Part shown: positions 10,068-19,985 of the stretch, piece by piece
How positions within the stretch are numbered: position 1 is the first letter of the stretch
Layout of the letters: every line of letters begins with the position of its first letter
DNA from: Xanthostigma xanthostigma
Taxonomy: Eukaryota > Arthropoda > Insecta > Raphidioptera > Raphidiidae
Direction: 5' to 3'
Length of the DNA: 64,000 nucleotides
Assembly (NCBI GenBank): GCA_963575645.1
Contig: OY754467.1
Location: 31,741,108 to 31,805,107, forward strand
Program-made: the position numbers and the translations under genes
Notes under the pieces: generated by a model
Told to the model about the DNA's origin: nothing
Databases searched by the model: none
What the model saw: only the letters and a program-made list of their open reading frames with translations

Positions 10068-10546
10068 CACGGTGTTAGTCAGTGACGGAACGGTCCAGTT
10101 TCATACTATTTCATGGAATGAATATTTTTTTGCCTGACACGTTCCTATTACGGTCATGGTATGACACTGTGTAGTGGGCAGAGACCTTAATGTCTCAAAA
10201 ATCCAAGCAGACTTTAAAAAATACTATTATTCCTTCGGAACCATATTGTTGACGATTCTTGTGTAGTGGAAAGCTATATCAAAATATATATAGCCAGTGC
10301 TATATCTTTCAATTGAAATGAAAAATAAACGTCTGACTTGACCCACGCGCCCGTTAAAAGGTTAAATATTATAACAAGCTAAACTTTGCCCAACTTTAAC
10401 ATTTCTTTTTTGCCGTCGTTTCTGTATTAAGAGTATGTCGTTGTATTTAGAAGTTTTCCTCGGATAGAGGGTTTAAATTTTTATCTGTTATGTGGGCTTC
10501 TAATATTTATATAGTTGCACATATCGCGTGTTCTGGAAATATACAC

Positions 10547-10720
10547 TTTTTAGGGATCCGTACTAAAAGAGTCTAACCGGAACCCCATCGTTGTGACAAC
10601 GTTGTCCGTCTGTCAGAGGCTTCTAGAGTCTAGAGTTCTTTACAAAATGAGAAATCGACTTGAATATCCTTGGTTCAAGCACGAAAATAATATTTAAAAA
10701 ATTGAATTTTTTTCTGAGAG
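10547..10720 (+). mobile_element. GGGTTCCGTACC-family fragment
   Basis: AGGGATCCGTACTAAAAGAG, CGGAACCCCATCG and GTTGTCCGTCTGTCAGAGG in this order match the 5' part of the elements at 28480 and 40949. Only the head is recognisable. Confidence 0.5.
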
Positions 10721-10849
10721 GGTGTCAACTGTCAATATAAGTATGCAAAATATTTATTTTCGACCTAGGCGTGTGCGGTACCATTGTGTAGAGTTCGCTA
10801 AGTAGAACACGACCGAATTTTAATACTAACTGTACCCGGCCACGCGTTT

Positions 10850-11060
10850 CTGTGGCACAGTTGATTTGCGTGTGTTGCTGTTACCCTCAACAGATGGTGC
10901 TCCCGTTGCCGTAAAATATAGCATATGTTGCTTTAATGTCATATCGCCATAAAATAATTAGTATAGCGTGTGTTGCTTTAGCGTCCAACATATGGTGCTG
11001 TTTTTCAAAAAAAGCATGTTTTCACCTGTCACAGGTGTGACATCTATACAATAGGCATAT
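10850..11060. repeat. Direct-repeat cluster TGTGTTGCTTTAGCGTC
   Basis: GCATATGTTGCTTTAATGTC (about 10922) and GCGTGTGTTGCTTTAGCGTC (about 10965), and the pair CAACAGATGGTGCT / CAACATATGGTGCT, form an imperfect direct repeat of about 45-90 bp. The family is unknown to me. Confidence 0.45.
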
Positions 11061-11780
11061 AAAACACGCGCGTATTCAAAGGCAATGTTGTGTTAAAATT
11101 TCAAAGCAAAGAATTTTCCGAGATTTCAGATTTTAAACAATATATAGATTATAAAATGTTATTGAAAATTGTGATTAGTAATATTAGAATTTTTTAGTTT
11201 TTTTTTTAGGGAAACCCTCAGTGCACTCGTACTTGATCAGTTATTTTATGTATACGACAGTACTTAATCTTGAAAAATGATGTGACGAAAAACGGGACAG
11301 ATATTATACCCAGTAGTGGGAGTAGTAATTATTGGATACATACGCAAAATGTTTACACTTACTATGAGAGTACCAACTGAATTCACACATACTAGTGGTT
11401 AAAAGCATTTCAAGAAAGGAGCAGCAACGTGAAACGTGAACCGGAAAATTTAAACCGTAGAACTACGTTCGTTAACGAGAGCGGTTCGGGGTATAAATTG
11501 ACAACGACTCATTTATACTACAAAAATTCCCGTTTTTAATTTTTAAATGTGTTTTGTGCAATGTTCCATAACAAGAGTTTCCAGAGAGCTAATTATAGTG
11601 TGCTAAATTCAGTTTAGACAAATTGTTGCGATGTTTTAAAAGAAAAAACAAAGAAACACAATATAATAACAATATAGTGTTTAACATCTTTCACAATGCT
11701 TGTGTACAGAATATTAAAACCAAAGGATATATTGCGAAAGTATTTTATATCGTGTGAACATAGAACTATAAAATATAGTT
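11061..11780. other. Intergenic, nothing recognised
   Basis: AT-rich sequence without convincing ORF, inverted repeat or repeat-family match. Confidence 0.45.
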
Positions 11781-11782
11781 TA

Positions 11783-12480
11783 CTAGCCACTACCCGCGAT
11801 TGCGATGAAACACGGCTCTACCGTATTGCAGTTTCGCCTAACGGGGTTGTATCCCGCTCGACAGCGATAACAGTAGTGGAGTCATTGGCTCCACCACCGT
11901 ATTACAGGCTTGCCGCAGCAAGGCTCCACCGTATTCTGATGCCATTTTCAAACACAATTTTTTAACCATTTTAATTTTGGGAGGAGGACGCACAACAAAT
12001 CACCAAAGTTTCATCGTAGTCGGAAGAATGGTATAATAATAAGTAGTAATAATAATAATAATGCTTTTAACGTCCGTTTTTAACTTCCCGTTATTTTCTA
12101 CAATTTTTGAACTTCAATTTAATTAATTGCAATGGGCGAATGAAGGAATTTTTAGGAAATTAGGATAAGGTAGGCAAATTTTGAGCACAGGAGTTTGACA
12201 GGTACGGCCATGGCCTTGAATAAGGAACCATCTCGATATTTATCTGGAATTATTGAGGGAAGTCATGAAAAACCTCAACAAGTACAGGAATTACCGTTTT
12301 TCGGCGAGAGGCAGTGGGAAAAACTCCCAACCACATCCTATCTCGCCGGGATTCGAACCCGGTACCTCCCGAATGCCAGTCTAGTGCTCTCACCGCTACG
12401 CCACCCCGGTCGGTGACGAATGGTATAAAAACGCATTCATGATTATATATTATACTAGCCGCTACTCGCGACTTCACATA
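11783..12480 (+). mobile_element. RTE-type tail split by a SINE
   Basis: From 11783 (CTAGCCACTACCCGCGATTG) the phrases GGCTCCACCACCGTATTACA and CAAAGTTTCATCGTAGTC follow the pattern of the 7325 repeat. A SINE interrupts the downstream part at 12037-12417, and a second head CTAGCCGCTACTCGCGACTT appears at about 12455. Confidence 0.5.
12037..12417 (-). mobile_element. Full-length tRNA-derived SINE
   Basis: On the minus strand the head contains a Pol III A box (TGGCGTAGCGG, 12393-12403) and a perfect B box (GGTTCGAATCC, 12349-12359). The body follows, then a TTATTATTATT tail at about 12045-12062. Exact 11 bp direct repeats GAATGGTATAA flank it at 12026-12036 and 12418-12428, so both ends are defined. 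The 3' half matches 32790-33055 (GTGCTCAAAATTTGCC, CTTATCC, CCTTCATTCGC, GAAAATAACGGGAA). Such an element would be mobilised by a LINE machinery in trans. The ORFs of 73 and 103 codons across it are shadows. Confidence 0.85.
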
Positions 12481-13080
12481 CGATTGAGCTGAAACACGGC
12501 AGTAACAACAATAATAGTGAAGACAATCGTATTGGTCTTGTCTAAAGAGACTGCGCCCCACTCAACAGGGTAAATCTTGCAAGTGTAAGTTTTGAACAAC
12601 TTCCACATATTCCAAATTTTTTCAATAATAAATTGAAAATGTAATAGATACTTTTGTAATTTTCTTAGATTAGAACAGGAGTCTTGAAAATGCTATGCAA
12701 ACAAAAGCCATTTTTAAAACCGAGAGCTCGTTTCGTTTGTCTATAGCGGACCTTCTCAATAACCGACAACTAGTCAAATAATTGGTTAACTCGCCATCAA
12801 AAACAAACATTATTTTGTGGAAAAATCTAAAGAAAAGAAATAGTTAATCTAAAACTAAGTGAATTGGTGTAATCGATTCTTTTGTTTTCTTTGCCGCTTT
12901 ACTGAAGAGGAATCGAGGATTCGCCGGAAGTGCATTCCAGATACATATACATAAATGGCTTAAAAAGGGCGAGTCACAGAAACTGTCCAGAAGAGAAGAT
13001 TTTAGCTGTCAGCGTTAAGAGTGGGGTAGTAAATACGTGACTAGTTGAAAATTGTAATAAGTCAGTCTTGACAAAAATAC
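12430..13080. other. Intergenic, mostly unassigned
   Basis: After a short RTE-type head near 12455-12500 I see AT-rich sequence with no gene or clear repeat. Confidence 0.4.
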
Positions 13081-13089
13081 ATAGGGTTA

Positions 13090-13582
13090 TTAACCGACTT
13101 CAGCAAAAAGGAAGAGGTTCTATGTTCGACTGTATATTTTTTTTGTTTCTTTTTTTATGTATATTCACCGATTTCTCCGTCAATTATGGACCGATTTTCA
13201 AATATTTTTTTTATTCGAAAGAGTGCACCTCAGAGGTGGTCCCATCGGAACCAAGTCAGGATCTGATGATGGAATCCGGAGAAATCGAGGGAAACTCTCA
13301 AATTTCAAAGGCACGCATAATGTTTTTTATGTATGGTCACCGATTTTTATTAGTGTTATATTAACACTAAAAAGAGAAAAATAAAATATTTTTAACAAAA
13401 AAATTGAACCGACTTCACACTAAGAAGTAAAAAAGAATTGCGTATTGAAATGTTTTGGAGTCGGTGCCAGCCAAAATGAAATCTATTCCGAGAACTACAC
13501 CGACTCCAAAATATTTCAATACGCAATTCTTTTTTACTTTTTAGTGTGAAGTCGGTTCAATTTTTTTGTTAAAAATATTTTA
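13090..13582 (+). mobile_element. CCGACTTCA-family element, copy B
   Basis: It starts TTAACCGACTTCAGCAAAAA and ends GAAGTCGGTTCAATTTTTTT plus GTTAAAAATATTTTA. The body matches copy A. The 3' part is a palindrome with equal arms of 85 bp, 13382-13466 and 13498-13582, around a 31 bp loop. The outer 45 bp or so of the right arm match copy A's end, but the inner arm sequence (AATTGCGTATTGAAATGTTT) is unrelated to the corresponding AT-rich arm of copy A. Confidence 0.75.
13382..13582. repeat. 3' palindrome of copy B, 85 bp arms
   Basis: The arms are reverse complements apart from a few mismatches (TAAGAAGTAAAA versus TAAAAAGTAAAA, GTTTTGG versus ATTTTGG). The loop contains CAGCCAAAATGAAATC in the orientation opposite to that in copy A. 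Confidence 0.8.
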
Positions 13583-14200
13583 TCCGCATTGCTATGCAAA
13601 AAGTCATAGGTACTAATTTATCGTTTCGTTTGGCAGTCGAGGCAAATCGTCTCCAGAGTTATTTGGAGTCGGGTAAATGGAAAGCATTCAAGGCAGCTTT
13701 TTGGAAAGCTCAGCGATGTTGCTGAAGCTTCACTCTGTATAAACTGCAGCAGGTATACAGTCCACACAAATATAGTGAAACTTGAAGTTTCTGTATAAAC
13801 TTTATTAAGTTTTATGTGTCCCCGGTGACACTAGACAGAAACAACTGGTGACTTTAACAGTTCGCTACATCAAATGTGTTGGTATTCTATTTACAGTTCA
13901 TAGACCTGGCTTACTCTGTAACAGAATCGAAAAACTGTCAATAATGACTGCCATCAAAATTCCATTTTAAATATTACAAAGTACGGTTTTTTTGTAATAT
14001 TATATTTATGCTAATTTACAATTTGCATATTGTATAATATGTATTATATTTTTATTCGGAAAATGGATACACATCGACGAAGTCGTCTGCATCTACTTCA
14101 ATATGCAGTATATATCGGTTATAACGACTTCTTCTCATATCCGATTGTCATTTTAAAACAACAAATGGACAACCATGTGAATGAGATGACACACGACAGC
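13583..14200. other. Intergenic, nothing recognised
   Basis: AT-rich without a supported gene; the 78-codon ORF at 14030 runs into the next repeat and has no recognisable motif. Confidence 0.4.
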
Positions 14201-14204
14201 GAAT

Positions 14205-14475
14205 TGGCTCCATTGTATTACAGTTTTGCCTCACGGGGGCTGTGCCCTGCTCGGCAGTTACAATAGTAATGAAGTCTTCGGCTTTACTATATTACAGTAC
14301 TCTTCTTTAAAACGCTATTTTTATATACTTTGATTTTTTTCCAGAAACCTTCGCGACCGCGTCCACAGCTCACTAATGTTTCATCTTTATTGGATGAATG
14401 TTAGAGGAACGCAGAGATCTCGAACAGACAGACGAACGAACATACATTTTTATATTTTATATGTTCATATAAATT
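14205..14475 (+). mobile_element. RTE-type tail fragment
   Basis: GAATTGGCTCCATTGTATTA, TTGCCTCACGGGGGCTG and, downstream, a GTTTCATCTTTATTGGATG plus GAACAGACAGACGAACGAAC tail follow the order of the 7325 repeat. Confidence 0.5.
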
Positions 14476-15945
14476 TAACGACTTCCTAAAGTGGAGTGGA
14501 TTGGGAATTTCAAACCGGTAAGTCACGAATCGAAAAATGTTTCCTACAAAAACTGTAGAGTCGAGCTCCCCCGATATTTTTGTATAATTTGTGACCGCAT
14601 GTCGGAGGGGGCGGCGAAGGATAGGCTGCTTTAAAGTTCCGAAAATCCGTTTTTACCCCATAATTCGACCATTATTATCGGGGGGAAAAATGTTCCTACA
14701 AAAGTTGTACAGAAAAAGAATCCGCGTAAGCTCGTCCCAGACAGAGTCTGATCAGATAACCCGTTCGCGAGATATCAACAATTTAGTGCACAAAATTTTA
14801 AAAAATTGAATCCATTTAAAAAAAAACATTGCAGCTAGAAATTTAATTTTCTTTTTATTACAAAGGTACTAAAGACGCGGTGAGTCAATTAGAACCGGCA
14901 GGAGAGGGGGAAAACGATTTTTTTTAAATCTCCCATAACTTTCAATTCAATTGAATTTTGCTGTGTAGCTAAGAAAAAGTAATTTTGACGATATTACATA
15001 AGAGAGAGTTTATATAACAATACTTTATTTCGCCCACCAGCAGTTGACTTTTAGAGAATTTTTTTTCACTTGTCACATAAAAGTAGATAAAAAAAACGAA
15101 AAAAATGGCATCTGGTTTAGGTTGACACGTCAATTAGAACCAAAGTTATGGGAGATTTAAGAAAATTCGTCGACAATTTTATTTATTTATTTATATTTTT
15201 TATACTAAGTCTAGTTCTGCGGATTTCATTGTGTCAGGCGTTAAAACCGAAACCATATGATTGAAAATCAGTTATTGTAACCGGTTTGTCGTTATAGCCA
15301 ATGTCGTATTATTCAATATATTTTGTTCATATTTAATACAAAATTTAGACGGAATTCTTGTTTGGTCGTTACAGTCGGCAAATGGCAATGTCGTTATACA
15401 CAATGTCTAATATTCGATATTGTACTGTAATAATAATTTATAGAAAAATTTCTTTATGAACAGAAATCTGTTTTCGAGTGTCAGCCTATTTTATAGTATG
15501 CCTACAGCTAAAATATTTTGTTCCTTTTATCACGTTGTTGAAAATGTTTAGTTATCAAATTGGAAAAATTTTAAATATACAACCGGTTACCATCAGGACT
15601 CAAACCTGAATTGTCTAATTTCGCGTTGGTTGGTTTTATCAATTATTCTACATAGTCTCTTTTCAAAAAGCTACAATTTGTTTAGATTTCGAGCAAAATT
15701 AACCTAGGATTTAACTTCTTGTATGAACGCACATTCCCGCTGTTGTCGAGATTCAAAAATTTTTTTTTTAATTTTCCGACTATATTTTTTTATATTGTAT
15801 TTGAATTTTTCAGATGAAAAACATTAATACGATAATTTGTTTTTATACTCGAGGTCTGCAGTGGTAGGACAACGTTTGTCTATTGGGTCTGCTAGTATTC
15901 CATAAAAAAAAACAATATTAATTATAGTGTCACCTCGGTATATTC
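14476..15945. other. Intergenic with a weak inverted repeat
   Basis: Around 14925-14960 and 15125-15165 the phrases AAATCTCCCATAACTTTC / TTATGGGAGATTTAAG are inverted to each other, with TCAATTAGAACC present on both sides, suggesting a decayed element of about 280 bp. The rest is AT-rich with no gene. Confidence 0.4.
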
Positions 15946-15949
15946 AATG

Positions 15950-16148
15950 AATTCAAAATACAGAAATTGAGACCAAAAAGAAAACAATTTTTATTTGCTT
16001 ACTTTATTGATCAACGTTTCGGCATCTAATTGTAGCTTATTTAAGATTCTGAAGAAGATTATAATTAGATGCCGAAAGGTTGATCAATAAAGTAGGTAAG
16101 CAAATAAAAATTGTTTTCTTTTTGGCCTCAATTCCTGTATTTTGAATT
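15950..16148. mobile_element. Palindromic MITE with CCGAAA..TTCTGAAGA core
   Basis: Arms of about 85 bp (15950-16034, 16060-16148) are inverted copies: AATTCAAAATACAGRAATTG, CAATTTTTATTTGCTTAC, TTTATTGATCAAC, TTTCGGCATCTAATT. They are about 93% identical, with a 4 bp indel (GTAG). The centre reads TTCTGAAGAAGATT. The inner phrase (CGTTTCGG, TCTGAAGAAG, CCGAAA) recurs in the palindromes at 39.7 and 56.3-57.0 kb, although the outer arms there differ. Confidence 0.8.
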
Positions 16149-17450
16149 AAAAAAAAAAACAACGTAATTTTGTTAAGTTAATTGAAATTGAAAAACTGTA
16201 AACTGAGTTGTAAATTTCATTTGATATTAATAGGAAAAAAATTCTAAGAATATTTTTTTAAATTTATTTTCTAACCAACATAAAATATAAAAAAAATATA
16301 AATTTCAGATATAAATATTGAAGAAATTCAACAAACGTACTGGATACAAATGGGTACACTACCTACAGAGACATAGTACCTACACTACCCACTATGTATG
16401 TAGTCATAGACCTAAACGCACACATAAAAATAATATGTCATAATAATGTCAGTTAGAAGATAAAACAATGCGAAAGTGAAATGTGCGTCTGGGGACGGCC
16501 AGGCTCCATTACTGCTTGGACGAACTATACACACACTGGCTATAGAGTATAGTAGTAACAACGCAGTATCTAACCAGTAACCACCTTAGTACCTACTATA
16601 GTTTAATACATATAGTACCACTTTTCTGTCCGCCACTGCAGTACACTGAACTCCGATCTTGATCATGATACAAATAAACATTGTTTCAGATGAACATACG
16701 CGTGCGTCCTTCGGAAACAATATATTTTAGATGAATTCGTAATATCGTGAAACGTTAAACCAATAGTAACGCTAGAAAATTTTCCGCGCGGATGAAAAAT
16801 AATATGCATGTTCTCATTTCTGTTTTAGTACTAAACGCTAAAGCAAAACGTGTCTAAGCTCATGATCAAATTGCATACTTAAGAGTAGGTATTTGTGTCA
16901 TCTGTGATAATTAGTATATTAACTATAAACGACCATTGACAAAATCAAATCGAGGTCAGAACAAGCCAAGTATATAAAACTGTTTACACATAAACATAGA
17001 AATCCACGAATGGTTCGCAATATTCATTTTTTAATGTGTATATTGCAAAGTCGAAATTCGAGTTCCTTTAATAAAAATTGGGACAACGAGAATGAAGATC
17101 TTTAGTAGCGAACCTCCCCAAATTTCTGCTATAGTGACTCGCTGAAATGCCACGGAGACATATCGAAATGTGTCGCGGAAGTAATGATTGTGATAGACAG
17201 TTCGAACAAATGTACAGAGCGCATGATGGTCAGTTGATTATAGCTGGGTCTACCAATAGAGAGCCTTTTATCTATACTCTAGAGTCTAGACAGTGATGTC
17301 GCATATTATTTTGTGCTATAAAAATAAACCTTTTTTGAGGTTATATATAGCTGCCATCGTATTCGAATATGAATATATTTCTTGAGAGTACAGTGGTAAG
17401 ATCGATAGCAGTTACTATTAATGTTTTGCCTTTTGAGCCATACTCTAGAG
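16149..17450. other. Intergenic, no recognised feature
   Basis: AT-rich. I see no gene-like ORF, tRNA or inverted repeat. Confidence 0.45.
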
Positions 17451-17453
17451 CAG

Positions 17454-17745
17454 CGGTTTTCAAAGTGTAAGACGCGATCACCTAAGGTTATCGTGCAGCT
17501 GTTTCAAGGGGGTCGCGAGCTATAAAGAAATGTGACCAAAAAAGTTCAATTATTTATTTTCCCACCCAAAATACAAAATAGCTTGTAAAATATTAACATT
17601 TAAGTGTATAGCTACCCCGCAATACATCTAAAAATTTGGCTTTTTGAGTGCATCTAGATTTTCAGGAAGGAACCCACGAGAAAATAAATCGGTGTTTTTT
17701 GTTCCTAGGAGCGATTGTGGTTTTAAGACGATTGAAAAACACTAG
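17454..17745. mobile_element. hAT-like MITE
   Basis: The left end CAGCGGTTTTCAAAGTG and right end TTGAAAAACACTAG are roughly inverted and fit the CAGTGGTTTTCAAA-type termini of hAT elements. GGGGGTCGCGAGC follows near the left end, a usual companion of these ends. No 8 bp duplication is visible, so the boundaries are approximate. Confidence 0.5.
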
Positions 17746-17835
17746 AATGTTTTGCAAAAGTCGGCAAATTGTCTTTCTAAAGCAATCCTAACGGAAAAAA
17801 AACTCGGGTCGCAGTGCAAAACCCTGCCGACAATA

Positions 17836-18343
17836 TAGTGTATTTGCTATAATAGGCAGTGTGGCTTTATTATGTGAATTTAATCCTTTTGTCTTTGGAC
17901 AAAATACAAAATTTAACCCCTTAATACATCCCTTAAAATAATATTTTTTTCTTAATTTCGATATTGCTATCAATTTAGCAAATTAAATTCACCCTTCACT
18001 AAGTAAATCCATATCTACAAACTAACGTTTTCATAAAATTTTTAAGTCCGGTCCTGCCGGGCCGATTTTAATAAAATTTTGGCAGCACATTTTTATCTTT
18101 ACTAATGGGTTAAATTTCAATTTTGAAACGATTCCGAGAAATTTTTCGGTATTTTTGGGCCCAAAAACATTTTTCAACCCCTAAAACCTACCCTTATAGT
18201 GGCCCGATTGGGCCCATTTTAAATAGGCTTCGTGCGGTGATGGATTCCAACATGTGGACCAAATTTCGTTCAAATCAATTAACTCCTTCGAAAGTTATTG
18301 CCCGTACACTTATATATATATATAAATATATATATATATAAAT

Positions 18344-18374
<31 letters not shown>

Positions 18375-18512
18375 CATATATAAATAGACTTTTCCAAAAA
18401 TGGTGCCAAAGTGTTTAGGAGGCTATGAAACGTCGAGAAATTTTGGTCCGACCCCTAGGTCCCGCCATCCGACCGACGCCAATAGTGTAAGTGCCTTATG
18501 GCAAATACACTA
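17836..18512. mobile_element. TIR element with (TA)n interior
   Basis: TAGTGTATTTGCTATAA at the left end is inverted at the right end as TAGTGTATTTGCCATAA, followed by GGCA on both sides. The interior contains TCGGTATTTTTGGGCCC, TTGGGCCCATTTTAAAT and a TA/AAATA microsatellite at 18309-18378. The ORFs of 61 and 72 codons show no transposase motif; non-autonomous. Confidence 0.65.
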
Positions 18513-19445
18513 ATTAGCTGGTTCCATCAATGGCGGTACATCGAAGCTTCGAGTTAAATGGACGATAGATTAAAGTTCAGTGCCATCTGTATTTTAACAT
18601 AAAATGGCTGTTGGGTTATTGAATCCTAGAGTAACCACATACAGAGCCGTTAGGCGTAATCTATTGTACATGCATTCAATTCAGCAATGCACTGCATGCA
18701 ACAACTATGCAACATCTAATCTAACCAACCATCGTGATATTCTATTATACATGGAAATATTTATACGCCTTGAGATAGTCTTTCGGATGAAATTGCAACT
18801 GTTCAACAACAACCTAGTGTATACAAGCTGTTCGATTAATGTTTTATAATATACAAGGTGATTTAGACCAGGAAGCAAAAAAATCGTATTTATGATTGAG
18901 TTTTAAGCTAAACATTTTGATCAGATTCGTTCCGGTCAGCTTTTATTTTGAAGGTTTTGGAACAGTTTTTTTAACAGATTTATTTATTTTCAAAAAAAAA
19001 AAACTTTTACCTTGTATACCTACTTGAAGTTCGTGAGTGCAACAAAATAACTGATATCAAATTTCGAGAGTGCAGTAATATTGCACGAACTTATTGACGA
19101 CGAAAAATAAAATCATGGTTTTATAAAGCATTTAATAATTTATGATGTCGATCGATGAGTTTGTTCTATTAATTTTTTTACTCGAAACTCGATATTAGTT
19201 ATTTTTAACGCACTCGCGAGCTTTTAAGTTTAGATTGTAAATATTTTTGCTTTGTTGAGAATATCAGTCATTTTTGTTTTATTGATATAAATATTTGTAT
19301 TTTAAATTTTAATAATAATTGCCAGTTTTTGTAATATATGAAAAAATATTCATTTATTTATAATCTATGATGACACAGATACTTAATATGTAAAAATGAG
19401 CAGTTACGTCATCTCTTGGTATAAAAATGAAATGCCAACGTGTAT
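18513..19445. other. Intergenic, nothing recognised
   Basis: An 81-codon ORF at 18604 has no recognisable feature and looks like chance; the rest is AT-rich. Confidence 0.45.
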
Positions 19446-19480
19446 TTATCTGTGGTCAAAAGGCAAAGAGACTTATGTCA
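19446..19480. repeat. Left TTAT duplication and terminal inverted repeat
   Basis: TTAT (19446-19449) followed by CTGTGGTCAAAAGGCAAAG. Confidence 0.85.
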
Positions 19481-19780
19481 ATTTTATATGTTTTTCAATA
19501 TGGCCAATTTAAGATTTAAACATTAACAGAAAATCAGTCGTTAAAAATTGCTGCATAATATTTATAACGTTTGACGAACCACACAAAAGGCAACATTTTT
19601 ACTGGTTTTTGTTAACCTAAGTGCAATATTGTGCAGAGAAAATTTAAAAAAGTGACTTAAGCCTGTCTTCAAATATTAAGTTACTGAAAAAAACAAACCT
19701 AACACAACATAAGTCTATTTACTAATTTGATTGTTATAATTAAAATGAATGCAAGTATATATAAGCCATTTTAGCAAAAC

Positions 19781-19786
19781 TTTATT
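19781..19786 (-). terminator. Candidate poly(A) signal of the transposase
   Basis: AATAAA on the minus strand, 200 bp after the TAG and 120 bp after the downstream in-frame TAA. Confidence 0.4.
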
Positions 19787-19985
19787 TGCGAAAAAAAACA
19801 ACTTATTTTATAATCAACACACTTGTATAATAAAAAATTAAAAATTCTTCATAAAAAAGATAGAAATAAAAGGGAAAAAAATAAACATTTTTATATGATG
19901 CAAGTTATTAATCTTCGTCATCGGTTTCTTGTGTCAAATCAGGATGATTGTTCGGCATATTTGACGTAATTAAATTTTGATAGAA

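Larger units (their letters stand above)
8891..10190. mobile_element. Outer TIR element (MITE) with nested insertion
   Basis: The left end (about 8893-8945) and right end (about 10130-10190) are inverted copies around ACCATGACCGT and GAACGTRTCAGGCA. The interior carries a 22 bp tandem array at 8988-9074 and is split by a second element at 9529-10067. No transposase ORF is present. Confidence 0.6.
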
